Source of the DNA: Glandiceps talaboti
Taxonomy: Eukaryota; Hemichordata; Enteropneusta; Spengelidae
Assembly: GCF_964340395.1 (NCBI RefSeq)
Contig: NC_135563.1
Coordinates: 310,001-374,000, forward strand
Reading direction: 5' to 3'
Length of the DNA: 64,000 nucleotides
Position numbers and translations under genes: made by a program. Positions 44,300-56,262 of this stretch are shown here, piece by piece. The first letter of the stretch is position 1. Every line of letters starts with the position of its first letter. Under the pieces are notes generated by a model. That model was given only the letters and a program-made list of their open reading frames with translations, did not search any database and was not told where the DNA came from.

Positions 44300-44990
44300 A
44301 AAGGTATGTACTGAATAATATTGAAAGTATGCATTCTTATGATATATTTTAATTACCGAAAATCATTAATCATGTAAATTAGTTATTAACACTGTAAGGT
44401 ACATCAACAACTTTATAGGGCTTATAAAGTTTGTTATGTTTAATGTACAAATGTATGAAGTAAATTATATTGAAATTGAAGTATGCAGTCTTAAGATATA
44501 GCCTAATTACCTAAAATTATTAATTATGCAAATTATTCACTAAATCTTTCAACAACTTTTATAGAACATGTACGATGTAATTTTTAACATGTACTAAATT
44601 GTATTGAAATTGGAGTATGCAGCCTTAAGATATAGCCTAATTACCGAAACTCATTAATTATGCAAATTATTCGTTAACACTGTGTAAGGTACATCAACTA
44701 ACTTTATATATAGGACATATGCAATTTGTTATGGTTAATGTATGTACTGAATTGTATTGAAATTTAAGTATGTAGTCGTAAGATATAGCCTAATTACCAA
44801 AAATAATTAATTATGCAAATTATTCAGTAATGCTGTAAGGTACATCAAGAAATTTTATAGAACAGATGTATGTTGTTATGTTTAAGGAATATACTAAATT
44901 ATATTGAAATTGAAGTATGCAGTCTTAAGATATTGCTTAATTAGTTGATTTCATTGGTGTGCAAATTTCCCGAATTAACATGAACAGATC
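44300..44990 (+). repeat. ATGCAAAT ~150-bp satellite, main array (about 4.5 units)
   Basis: Units at about 44312, 44455, 44590, 44745 and 44880 repeat atgtactgaat.., agatatagcctaattacc, aattatgcaaattattca, gtaaggtacatcaac. It is continuous with 38385-38552 once the hAT-like element is removed. Confidence 0.9.
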
Positions 44991-44999
44991 TTTTAAAAA

Positions 45000-45119
45000 C
45001 TAATCAGGTCGAGCCATTACCCCAAACATTATGTACTAAATTTTATTATAAATGAGCCAGCGGCAGCAGTTTAGCACAACTGAACTGAGTTCAGTAGTGC
45101 TATAGGCATCACACAGCAT

Positions 45120-45152
<33 letters not shown>

Positions 45153-46510
45153 AACGACTTAAAGGCATATGTCCCCTATATCCCCTAAGGGGATTATGGG
45201 TAATGTATGCATATGCGGGAAATTCAAAAACACCACACAAACTGCTATAAGGAGCACTGACTTTAAGGCCCTCATCTCTTCATCCCATTTTGTACTGAAA
45301 AAGTTTCGCATGGCTCTCATATTTCATATAGTTGTTTGTAAATATATAGTGATGCAACATGAGTAGAAATAACTGGCGTTAACTAAGTTTGGTAGTCAAT
45401 ATAGCAGGTTTACCATCAAACTGATGCAAAATTTGTTCCAAATTTGTCTAGTAAAAACCGTTGGCCCAGTTATCAATTATTTGAATTAGGCTTACAAGTT
45501 ACACAAAGCATGATAAGACAGTGTGAATGGTGCAAATATACAATGTGCGAAATGCCAAATACCAAATGCAAACAATACAAATGAACAATAGGGTCTGTAT
45601 GCATTCTATTAGCCTGATATTTTGCCTAAAATCAAGCTCACATGTGCCAACGGTATGTGAAAATGATACATTGTTACTAAAATAGAATGACATTACAATG
45701 TACAATGAAACCAAAATGTTTCTTTCTTCCTCAGTTTTATCTACATATGTTCTGGGTTGCTACATTCCTTAGTAAAATCACAACTTCATTTGTGTGCGTA
45801 TGAGTTGCCCAGAAGTTCTATTAGCAACTAAAATACCCAAAGTATAAAAAAAAGAAAATTAATTCATAATATTTGGAAAACATTTGACGATTACGCAAGA
45901 CTGGCCACATTATCGCTAGCAAAAGCCTTCGAACTAGTTTCATACGGACGTTGAAGGAAGCGCGAAGCGAAGTATGAGGTCAATGTGGCGTCTCATGATG
46001 CATGATGCAACAACACGACGTTTACGTAGAGTAGAACTAAATGTTTTCTAAACTTCAGTGGAAAGAAATTTTGACGATCACACACTGATTATTTTCAAAT
46101 TCTTAAAACATCTGAGAAAACTGGAGAGAGGAAGCAAAATATGACACTGAGAGACAAGCTAGACGTACGGTACATGTACAGGAGGCGAGGCACACCATGT
46201 GGTGCAAACTGGACAATGATCGGGCGTGTCACGTATAAAAGGCATCAGATGTAATACATGTAGCTTATCAAATGTTCTTGGACTGCAGTCTTCCTTGTAA
46301 CAAATATTGGAAATTGTCAGAAACCTGAGGATTTTACGACTGAATATGTTTCGATCAAGAACTCCCATACTTTCAGTCAAATTTTCTGATGGCCGGGAAG
46401 CAATACAGATCTAAATATAACAAAGTGGCAAAAGGTCAAGTAAAGCGAAACTAACAAGATAAAGTTACAATGAACAATTAGCTGACATCTATATTACATT
46501 TTAAGATACA
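45000..46510. other. No gene recognised; one (TG)n microsatellite
   Basis: (TG)n lies at 45120-45152. Several ORFs of 65-73 codons have no signature. A gaagcgcgaagcgaagtatg word is at 45957-45976. Confidence 0.45.
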
Positions 46511-46519
46511 AATGTATGT

Positions 46520-46865
46520 GATTAGTCCCCGCCAGACGAAGTCCGGGACGGGGACTTATGGATTGGGTTCCGTCTGTTCGTCCGTCCGTCCGTCCGTCCA
46601 CAGCCGTTTCTTGGAGATGCCTGGACCGATTTTTTTCAAACTTGGTACAGGGGCAACATACAATGGCATACATATGCACGTCAATTTGTTTCATGATACG
46701 ATCCAATATGGCCGCGTAGCAGCCATTTTGTTTGCAAATTTTCCCTGTCTAAAGCCATAACTCAGACATGCTTGAACAGATCTCATTCAAAGTTGGTATT
46801 AGGACAGTATTCTATGACATACATGTGCATATCCATTTTCATCGTGATACGATCCAATATGTTAT
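46520..46865 (+). repeat. Dispersed repeat (ccaatatggccgcc family), copy 1
   Basis: Starts gtccccgccagacgaagtcc, has (GTCC)n at 46578-46598, then ttcttggagatgcctggacc, tttttcaaacttggtacagg, gatccaatatggccgc, gcagccattttgtttg, ccataactcagacatgcttg, and repeats with about 150-bp period. Other copies: 56263-57190 and 58625-59155. Confidence 0.9.
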
Positions 46866-46989
46866 TAGTCCAAGAGTGTGTGTATGTGTATATGTAAGTG
46901 AACCTAAAAGACAACGTTGATGTTCTTTACCGTTTCTTTTAAACGGTACAATGTAACAGTTTATGATCCAACCAATCCCCTCTTTAGAA

Positions 46990-47700
46990 CATTAAGGTGT
47001 GGGATTGTGTTTTAGCCAGTTTAGAAAGTTTAGCGAGAAGTTTAGAAAGCTAAATTAAAAGTGTCTAAATCTAAATCTAAACTTTATAAATATCGTTCCA
47101 AACTTTAGAAGCCTTATCGCATCAAAATATCGTTCTAAACGTTATACATTACACGCTAATTATCGAGCTAATTATCTTCTAAATTTCTCGTTCTAAACTT
47201 TCTAAACTGTATAAACTATCTGCTAATTAGATGGACCGTCGGCTGGTTACAAAGGTTTTACAAGGATATATCTACTAATCAGCGCATCTAAATATGATTA
47301 TCGTTTTAAACTTTATAAACTATCCGCTAATTAGACGGGCCAGGCCGTCCCTGGTTACATAAGTTTTACAAGGATATATCCGCTAATTAGCGCATCTAAA
47401 AATCTTTTTAAACTTTATAAACTGTCCATTAATTAGATGGACGATCAGCTGGTTACAAAAGTTTTGCAAGGATTTATCCGCTAATTATTGCGTCTAGATA
47501 TAGTTCTAAACTTTATAAACTTTATAAACTATCCGCTAATTATCGTGTCTAAATATCGTTCGAAAGTTTATAAACTGTATAAGCTATCCGCGGATTAGAC
47601 GGACCATCGACTGGTTCCAAAAGTTTTGCAAGGACATATCTGCTAATTAGCGCATCTAAATATCGTTCTAAACTTTATAAAATATCCACTAATAAGACAG
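46990..47700 (+). repeat. Tandem CTAATTAG-containing repeat array
   Basis: Units of about 115-130 bp share ttctaaactttataaactat, ccgctaattagacgg, ctggttacaaaagtttt, caaggatatatccgctaatt. It is inverted relative to 55840-56262. Confidence 0.9.
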
Positions 47701-47703
47701 ACC

Positions 47704-47872
47704 GTCCTTTGAGGCTTAGGGAGCGATCAGTTTTTATGGCCGGGGGTGGGCCGGTAAATCAGAGGGGTGGGGGGGGGGGGGGCACCTCAATTTGGGACTC
47801 AAAGAAGGGGGGGGGGTTTCATCATTTTTACGAGGTGAATAAAGGGGGGGGGGTCACCTTGTTTTCAACTAA
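47704..47872 (+). repeat. G-run repeat family, copy 2
   Basis: gggagcgatcagtttttatg, then gccgggggtgggccgg and three G-runs, each followed by tcacc or ttt. The first ~39 bp are the inverse of 54485-54525. Confidence 0.8.
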
Positions 47873-49482
47873 GGGACGACATCGAAATCAAACACATCGT
47901 AATTACGCGTCGTAACGAGTAAAGACGAGTAGCTACTAGTAGTTACGATGTACTACGCGAAACAGGAGATAATGAGTTGTTCAAGTTCATGAATAACTGA
48001 CAATAGATAATCAGCTCACTTTTCTTTGTTTCCCGTAAAGACGTCTTTGAGCGTAGATACGCGTAATTTTTTATCGCTAACACACAATACATAGTGATTC
48101 TCACCTTCCGTGTTTCCAATGATGACATCGTCTTCTATCGTAGTTGATCGTAGTTTGTCATAATTTTCGATCGTCAAAGAAAACCACGTACTCCAGCCAG
48201 TAATGTGCTGATGAAACTAGTACTGTACATGTTTTTATGAGTGCAAGTTCATGGGCGATATTCATTAAAAAAACAAACAATAAGATACGCACGAAATCAA
48301 AGTTTCAATATTCAGTAAATCTTTTCACGAACATGACGGTATGTATTCGAAATTTATTGTGATGGACACATGGACGTAATATTGTAACGGTCCTGGGTTA
48401 AATCTTTGAGGAAGATTATCGTACAATTGTGTGACTCTCAAAGCATCAATCGCGGTTAGACTTTCTTTTTGTTTTTTGTACGGTCGACAAACTAACAGTA
48501 CAACTTACAAGCTCACGTTTGGTGGCCATGGTAGGGCCAAGAAATGCTGTTGAATTTCCGGGTTGCGGAAGTGCAGTTTTGACTTTTATATCATCGAATA
48601 ACGGGATTTGTTTTATATATTCTAAAACAACAACTAATTTTTTATGTTTCTCAGTACAGTAACATTCCTAAATGATGGGGTTGAGTTGAGAAATCGCAAT
48701 GTTCGGCAACACGTGGCGTGATGCATGATGTCGGTATATAAACATAGAGACGCAAGTGATGAACGTATTCAGTTATTTGTAGCCCGAAATTTCGTTATAT
48801 AAATGACGTTTTTCCTCAAAATTTTGAAGAAACAAAACGTTTTTAGGTGACTTCTAAATCAATCAAATCAAACTATATATTAATGTGAGACAAGCTTTAG
48901 TTTTTAATTTGTTTTTGTGGACAATGTTCGAATTCGACTGACGAATCCTGCGACTCGAATCTAACACGATCAATGCACCGTTCACCAGCCAGACGAAAAT
49001 GGTCGACATGTTTGTTGACTAGCCGAGAAGTGCACAAGGAACTTGTGAGGCAGTCCGAATAAATAGATGTAAAATCCGACGTTTCGAATAAAAATTCTTC
49101 TTCTAGGTATTTTTAGGCAAGACATATTAGGTAAACATCTGAATATATCTGAAACACTTAGTTGACTAGCCGACTGTACGAATGCCATAAAGGCATCGAA
49201 TGAATAACATTGAAATAAGTGAGCGTGAAACTGATTTGCACAGGGAAGAAAATCTTTTTGTTTCGTTATTTTTCGCGATGAAGACTACACGTAAATGGTC
49301 GTAGTTTGGGCTCATGAATAACGGACAATAGGTGTTTACTTTTTATTGTCTACAACCTAAAGTTCATGAATATGCGTTGAGACTTATGAATATTCACCGT
49401 AGTACATCGTAACTACTAGTAGCTACTCGTCTTTACTCGTTACGACGCGTAATTACGATGCTTTTGATTTCGATGTCGCCCC
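47873..49482. mobile_element. 1.6-kb Harbinger-like non-autonomous element
   Basis: About 85-bp inverted ends: gggacgacatcgaaatcaaa on the left and, inverse, ggggcgacatcgaaatcaaa on the right, both continuing to a tcgtaattacgcgtcgtaac and agtagttacgatgtactacg segment. A TAA trinucleotide flanks both sides (47870-47872, 49483-49485). A 3-bp TWA duplication with GGG-starting TIRs fits PIF/Harbinger. No transposase domain found. It contains a Penelope-type fragment. Confidence 0.75.
49035..49110 (-). mobile_element. Short Penelope-like 3' region fragment
   Basis: aaggaact..ccagtccg-like start, then aaatccgacgtttcgaataa and attctt, matching 5571-5645 of the Penelope-like element. It lies inside the Harbinger-like element. 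Confidence 0.6.
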
Positions 49483-49485
49483 TAA

Positions 49486-50580
49486 ACAAAATCATGAGCC
49501 ATGCTCCTGTACTTCAATGTCCATACATTTAATATCATAACTAGGCCAAAGCCCCTAAGCTCGCACAGCTGGGTAGATTGTGACCGGCTGCCTCACAATG
49601 ATATCATAGATAGCGCCCTTGGCGTGGAGATTGCACATCGTACATAGAACTTGCATGCGTACTAGTCATTGAGCCGCTATGCTGCCGCTTGTGGGTGCTG
49701 TGCAAGCTATTAAACAAAAATTGTATGTGCATAAAATAAACCATAAACAAATAGCTATAAATATACATTCAAATATAACATAAACTCTGTCTCTTGATAC
49801 ATCCAATACATATGGTACGGCGTCACAACGCTGCACCATGGCCACCTTTAAGCAACAGTTATTTGTTAGAAAATTTACTTCTCGCTATTGTACACCATAA
49901 GTTGCATTGTGTCATCTTGTGGTACAAAAACTTGCATGTGTAGCTGTACATGTACAACATAAGAAATGAAATACCTTAAGATTTACTGGCTCTAAAATCT
50001 GTTCCTCCATTGACCTGAACATGTTGAATTGTGTACAAACATAACCAATTTAGGACACTTTGAAATAATATGTGGCAAACACTGTGACTGCAAGTGCCTG
50101 ACCCAGCTTGTGTCTAGATATTGGATATTCAATGTCCATGTATATAGTTAGTCTAGTTCCTATACATTTTTGTACATATAATGTATGATAACTACGATCA
50201 TCTCAATTAGAAGTTCCAAATTGATTTATGGTTGAGATCATTAGTTCAATGTAGGGTAAAAACTAAATTCTTTTAGTGAGGGGTAGGGTGAGAGGAGGTC
50301 TTTTATAATGAAATCTGTTTTGTACCCCAATACAAACATTTCTAAAAATGTCAGATTGAAAAATGGGAAAACAATTTGTTATGCATGCATGGCCCTAAAA
50401 TACATTATTGTGCCAATAAAAAAGCTATTTTTTCCTCACTACATACTGGCTTTGTATTCATAGCACGACATGATACTACATACTGATTTGAAATTGATTG
50501 TGCTGTCTGCAACAATTTTACCAATTTAGTTAGAAGGGGTGAGGAAGGGGTTCTGAGGCCTTACTAAAAGAATTGGCTTT
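49486..50580. other. No gene recognised
   Basis: 1.1 kb of AT-rich sequence with no ORF above 60 codons and no repeat matched elsewhere in the window. Confidence 0.45.
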
Positions 50581-50582
50581 TT

Positions 50583-53070
50583 TAGCTCCGCTGTCAGCGA
50601 AAGCTGAAAGCGTAGCTTTAGGTATAGGTGGGTATTGAGGTATAGAGAGTAGAGTGAATCATAGGTGTCCGTCAAACTTTTATATTTTTACTATCTACGC
50701 CGAAAGTGACAGTCGGAATTCTTCGATATTTGGTGTGCATGTTCCCTTGGGGGAGGCTATTCAGATTTGTTCATGCCAAGTTGATCTGTGCCATTTTCAA
50801 TTTTTTATGATTTTTTTTCATAAAATGTCATTTTCATCAACTCCTTGAAAACCTCTTATTAGATTGCTTTGATATTTGGCGTGTTGATGCGCAGGGGGTA
50901 GCTTACTCAGATTTGTTAATTTCAAGTCAGCACATCCTCATTTTTATTTTTTATGATTTTTTTTTTGTAATTTGAAAAAAAAATGAATATGTTAATGAGC
51001 ATAATGACCGACGCCATATTGGAAATCAGTCGACGAGACTTTAAGTAAACTGCCACATTTCAAAAGACACTATTGACGTCAAACAAGCAATGTAATATGT
51101 GCTATAGTCATAATTCTACGCATTGGTCGCCCAAATGACAAGCGTTTGTTCGAAACAGGGTTGTAAACTTCAAATCCAATTCTGCACCCTTCTACATAAT
51201 CAGCCAGTCAGCAACATCCTCATTTGCATACTCTATCCTGATTCGACCAGAAGCTAAAGGTGACCTCATTCGACCGAGCGATTTTCCACAGCAAGTATCT
51301 TGAGTATCAACACAGGACGTTCTTGGTACTCACTAAAATCACACTTCAGACCCACTATAAAAGTGTGATGTTTTCAGATAACATGTAACTTGTGGTTAAT
51401 TCTATATTGTCGTGCAATTTGGAATGACAGTGAACCAGAATTCAGACAACTTGCGTAAGGAAGGGCATGCCAGGCATGCGGTCGAAGTTTAAATATGGCC
51501 GACAGTTCACATGTAAAGTTAAACGACATGAACGTGTCTTGCCTTTCCAAAATGCAAATATTTGGCAAGTAAAAATAATTAAAATAATTACAACTTTAAT
51601 TTGGCGTCAGACTTTGCATTATGTTTTGCGTATCTTTCCCCGTTTTACATGTAAATCCGAAAAGGTTCTCTCTCATCAGTGTCAGTGATCATACCGCGCG
51701 GGGTAGTCCTCGGGTGCACAAGTCTGTATTACTGACTTTACTCTAAACACCGGAGGGGGAGGGACAATTGTCAGAATCGAGTCCCGAATTCCTCCGTATG
51801 CAAGCAGGACTACGCGCGGGGCTGCTTTGAGTACGAGCGAAGTGAGGCATGTTGAGGTATTTTGTTGAGAATTATAAATATTGCGAAATGTCAAGTACAA
51901 GGTTTAAATACAATGGAATGATGAAAAAAATGACAGAGTCTGCTGACAGGCGCCAGTCACAAGAAACACTGTGAATTAAAATATCAGACGATGTACATGT
52001 ATGTATTAATCGCCGACAATCCACCCGTATGCACGAGGGACTAACCCGGAAGCAAGTCGTTGTCAGCCATACGTTACAGTGGTAACATCGTCCGAGAAAT
52101 CGCTGCGTTCAGAGTGTCATTATTCACAGAATTGTTGTTTTCGAGTGAAAACCCGTCTTGATGAATTGTATAACTCTAACAAATGAAGACATGTCAAGTT
52201 ATATTTTGAAAGTTGTATCGCTAGTTTGAGACGATTTTCTCACGTACTATACGTACTATCGAGGCTTACTTGGAGTGGGTTATACTTCCATGCTTGGAAG
52301 TAGTAGGACCTTCCAGTTCATCGGGAAGTTTAGCCAGTCCGATAATTCTTTCTGGTTTAGTTTACAACACTTTTGATCACGCAAATTTTGTTGTTGTGAT
52401 GAAAAGAAATTAAAAAAAAGATCATTTCAACCATTTCGTTGTGTTTTCTTTGTGAAAGGTAACCGAACATGAACGAGTGTTACCACTGTAACGTATGGTT
52501 GAGAATGACTCTCTTCCGGGTACTTGAGATTGTCGCCGTACGGAAACTAAGATGGCGATTAATACATTTCTTCCCTATATATATCTACCACAACTAGTAC
52601 AAGTTGAATGTTGTCGACTTTGTAAATTTGTTAGAAAATTGAAATTCAAATTGCCTCAAAATTATTTTAGATCCCTAGTTTATTTCATTCATCATTAAAA
52701 TTTTCCAGGGTTACAGCTGTAAGACACTGGAATTATTTATAGCCAACCTCAAAATCCTCTTTTTTTCTTTTTCTTGTGTGCATTTCCCAGTCATTTTTTT
52801 CTGACATTTTGTGCAATTTTTCATAACAGTAGATTTTTGTTATAAAATGGTGACTATGGTATAAAAGTACAATACATTACCAACTTCTGTGTAAAATGTG
52901 TTTTATAGTGAGACATCATATGAAACCACTAACCACTTTATTGCATCGCTAAAACAAAACTGCATAGTGAAGAGCTGAAGACCTGAACTACTTCTACATG
53001 TCACCAAAATAAAAAATTAAATTAAAAAAAAAACAGCGGAGCTATTCTGACCGATAGGTCGCTTGTTTAC
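50583..53070. repeat. Region bounded by inverted tttagctccgctgt / acagcggagcta words
   Basis: Left boundary 50583-50596, right boundary about 53033-53045. Internally, 50690-50790 and 50860-50960 repeat tcttcgatatttggtgtgca-like and cagatttgtt segments (about 165-bp period). It could be one element of about 2.5 kb or two unrelated ends. ORFs here lack signatures. Confidence 0.4.
52001..52567. mobile_element. 567-bp foldback MITE
   Basis: Ends atgtattaatcgcc and ggcgattaatacat are perfect 14-bp inverse repeats. The arms continue with gaps through gacaatc, acccggaag, gt.gt.agccatacgttacag to about 52090 and 52475, giving ~90-bp arms around a ~380-bp loop. No clear target duplication. Confidence 0.75.
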
Positions 53071-54275
53071 CTACTGATCTCACCCCTAATATGTTGATTT
53101 ATCATACATGTACAAACTATTGAACTGTTACTTGGCATAGCTATAGTACGAACTACATGTCTTATCAAAAATAACTTTTCTGTGTTTGTGTTTCACTTCT
53201 TCTCTGATACCTGTGACCATAACCAAGTTTAATACATGTTACCAGGCTACATGTGAAACCCCCTTTTGTCTTGCTATTGCTTTACACCATAAACTACCAA
53301 GAAAGAAATATATTCCAAGGTGAACACAATATTAATTGGATTCTCAGAGAATATATATTATGATAATGACTGATAAACAAAGTTATAAACACAGACTTGT
53401 TTGATGATGATCTAGTAAAGGGCTATTTACTGTAGCCAGAACTTCTATAGTACTGACATGGTGCAAAGTTATGAGGAAAATTAGATTTTACATCTCCTCT
53501 GGAATATCTAGTATCCACATTGAGTGACTGTATACTGAGAGTAAAATTTTGTCAGCAGATCATAATGTTACATTTCCTTGGTATTAGAGTGTATTTATTT
53601 TCAAGGCTATCATGTTGCCAGCAATATACTGGACAACATAGCCAGTAGTAAGTGAATTGAATTAGTAATCTAGTTTAGAAACTGCTGTAGTACAGAAAAC
53701 ATTTTTATGACATTTTTTGATTTCTATTTTGAAACCAATGACATTTATCACATTTCATTATTCAAAACCTTTGAAAATTATCAGCGTGGTCAATGAATGG
53801 GGGGGGGGGGGAGTTTTGAGTCAGTGCCATGATTAAACTGAACAATTATGAACAGGACAAACAAGTGCCTTGAGGAGTGCAAACGTGTACATGTATGGAA
53901 AGCTGCAGTTGTGTTAAGTCTAAAGAAAACAATATATTGATTATATATGATGTGAACATATCTTTATATGATGTAAACAATTCATTATATGATGCAAGTA
54001 CATCATTATGCGTGACAGTTACGCACATGGTTTGACAAGTATATTAACTCCATTTATAATATTGTACTTGATAATTAGCTGAATTAATAAATATTAATAG
54101 TTCACTTTATCTAAGAGATATCCTAGAACTTTTGGTTACTAAACCATGAATATTTTGTACGTCCGTAAACAGACAATCGTACTTTTCATAGGGTTCCTAT
54201 CTAAAGAGCTTTATACATGTGAAGCAATGGATTTGGGATAGCAATTTACCAGATACACTTAAAATTACTGAAAAT
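53071..54275. other. No gene recognised
   Basis: 1.2 kb, AT-rich. A G-run is at 53800-53811, and a run of degenerate tatatgatgtgaac / tatatgatgtaaac / tatatgatgcaag repeats is at 53940-54000. Confidence 0.45.
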
Positions 54276-54279
54276 GTAA

Positions 54280-54530
54280 CATGTAAAATTAACTGTGCAG
54301 TGTGCGGTATTATGCTTTGCGAATAGAGTGTCTTTTGCAAGAACAAAAAGATTGTTTCTTGTCAACAGATGGGGGGGGGGGGGTCATTGTGTTTTTTTAT
54401 TTGTTAGAGGGGGGGGGGGGTTGGATTGTTTTGTGAATGAATTGCAGGGGGGGGGGTCACTATTTTTAAGTACAACAAGAACAAAAAGTCACCGGCCCAC
54501 CCCCGGCCGTAAAAACTGATCACTCCCTTG
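54280..54530 (-). repeat. G/C-run repeat family, copy 3
   Basis: Three G-runs (54371-54382, 54409-54420, 54448-54455) between conserved words. The inverse complement follows 28498-28625 and then the ggccgggggtgggccgg module of 47704. Confidence 0.8.
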
Positions 54531-54820
54531 CCACATTCACTTTCCTCTGACTGTTCTGTTGCAGCGTTTCCTGCAATTGCACTGGAGATGAAGTTACACT
54601 GGGCTGACATTCATAATTATAGGTCGCTTGAGGGATGCTCCAGTTGTTTGATATTGTCATTGTTGTACTCGATACTGTACAATGAATTCAATGGCGGAAC
54701 AGTGTTGTACGATTACTTTTCCATAAGTGTAACAATTGAAATGTTGGTAGCTTTAATTGTTATATAAACACAAAGATTATCACCTCCTTGTTCAGATCAC
54801 TGAATGATAGTCTGTCCAAT

Positions 54821-54875
54821 CATAGACCCTCCACCAACATACTAGTAGACCCTCCACGTTGGTGGAGGGTCTATG
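54821..54875. repeat. 18-bp perfect hairpin
   Basis: catagaccctccaccaac (54821-54838) pairs with gttggtggagggtctatg (54858-54875), with a 19-nt loop that itself repeats tagaccctccac. A related imperfect version lies at 37515-37556. Confidence 0.95.
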
Positions 54876-54879
54876 GTCC

Positions 54880-55835
54880 AATATGTACATTTCGTAAAAG
54901 ACGTATGACCAGTCAATTTTGATAAGTTCTTATTTCAGTTCAACAGCCTGCGTTTACGGTAATCATAAAATGTTAATATTTTTTACATGATAACAACGAA
55001 AATTTAATTGTTTTGTACACGGGGTCTAATGTACAAAGGACTGGTACATCATGTACATATTTCTGATTGTATGGCAATTGATATTAATTTCCTGGTTCTA
55101 CCACACAACCTCAGCTAATTTATAAACTTAGAAGGATATTTAAAATGTGCTGATTATCATTAATATCCGATATATACTCAGTAAAAAATTTTTACTCGGC
55201 CAGGGACTTGTTTATCGTGGACATATTTCTGATTGTATGGCATTTAATATTAATTTCCTGGTTATACTATATAACCTTGGCTAATTTATACATTTAGGGA
55301 CGTTCTTTTAGAATGCGCTAATTTTTTGAAATCTTTAATCCATATACCTAAGCCTCCAATTAAAAGTACAACGACAATCAAAATGAAACACAGGTTTTAT
55401 CGTTACAAAGCTTTCTTCCACAATATTATAATTTTGTTACTCTATTGACAAGTAGTTAGGTGCACCACCAGAGATACTGGCACTTCTAAGAAGATTACGG
55501 TAACACCGTGGCTGTGGACAAAACACCTTTCCTCCAAACATTGTGATGTGGGGAGCATATTAGTGTCTCATTAGCTATTGTGATATCGTGGGAAACGATT
55601 AGTTGTATCTAACCAGATTTAAACTGAATGCCTTCCGTAAGGGTAGTCTTACAATTTCATGATTTATACAAGAAATTTAGCTCTACATCTGTGATTTTTT
55701 CAAGTCGCAGTAAAAGTTAGTTGTCAAGAATGTTATTCAAATACCTGGAAAGATTTCCATCCTCGACTGCACTCGGCTTTCATGATCCTCTACATACCCG
55801 GGATATGTGAGATGGGATACATGTATGCACACCTG
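54880..55835. other. No gene recognised
   Basis: Includes a ~165-bp imperfect tandem (55060-55130 and 55220-55290: atttctgattgtatggca, ttaatttcctggtt, ctaatttata). No ORF of note. Confidence 0.5.
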
Positions 55836-55839
55836 TTTC

Positions 55840-56262
55840 CACGCGATAATTAGCGGATATATCCTTGTAAAATTATTTTCACTAGAGACTGCCTGTTTAA
55901 TTAGTGGAAATATATTCTTGTAAATTTATTTTCACTAAGGATGGCCTGTCTAATTAGCTGATAGTTTCTAAAGTTTCTAAAGTTTAGAACGATATTTATT
56001 ATTACAATGTAGACGCAATAATTAGCGGATATATCCTTGTAAAAAAATTTTAACCAGAGACGGCCTGTCTAATTAGCGGATAGTTTATAAAGTTTTGAAC
56101 GATATTTAGACACGATAATTAGCGGATATATCCTTGTAAAATTATTTTCACTAGGGATTAGCGGATAGTTTATAAAGTTTTGAACGATATTTACAATGTT
56201 GACGTGATAATTAGTGGATATATCTTTGTAAAATTATTTTCACTAGGGACAGCCTGTCTAAT
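55840..56262 (-). repeat. CTAATTAG repeat array, inverted relative to 46990-47700
   Basis: Units: gataattagcggatatatcc, ttgtaaaattattttcacta, gacggcctgtctaattagcg, gatagtttataaagtt, gaacgatattta. These are the inverse complement of the 46990-47700 family. Confidence 0.9.

Noticed and set aside
47709-47915. Gly-rich ORF (GGGGGG blocks)
   Set aside because: Translation of slippage-prone G-runs in a dispersed repeat.
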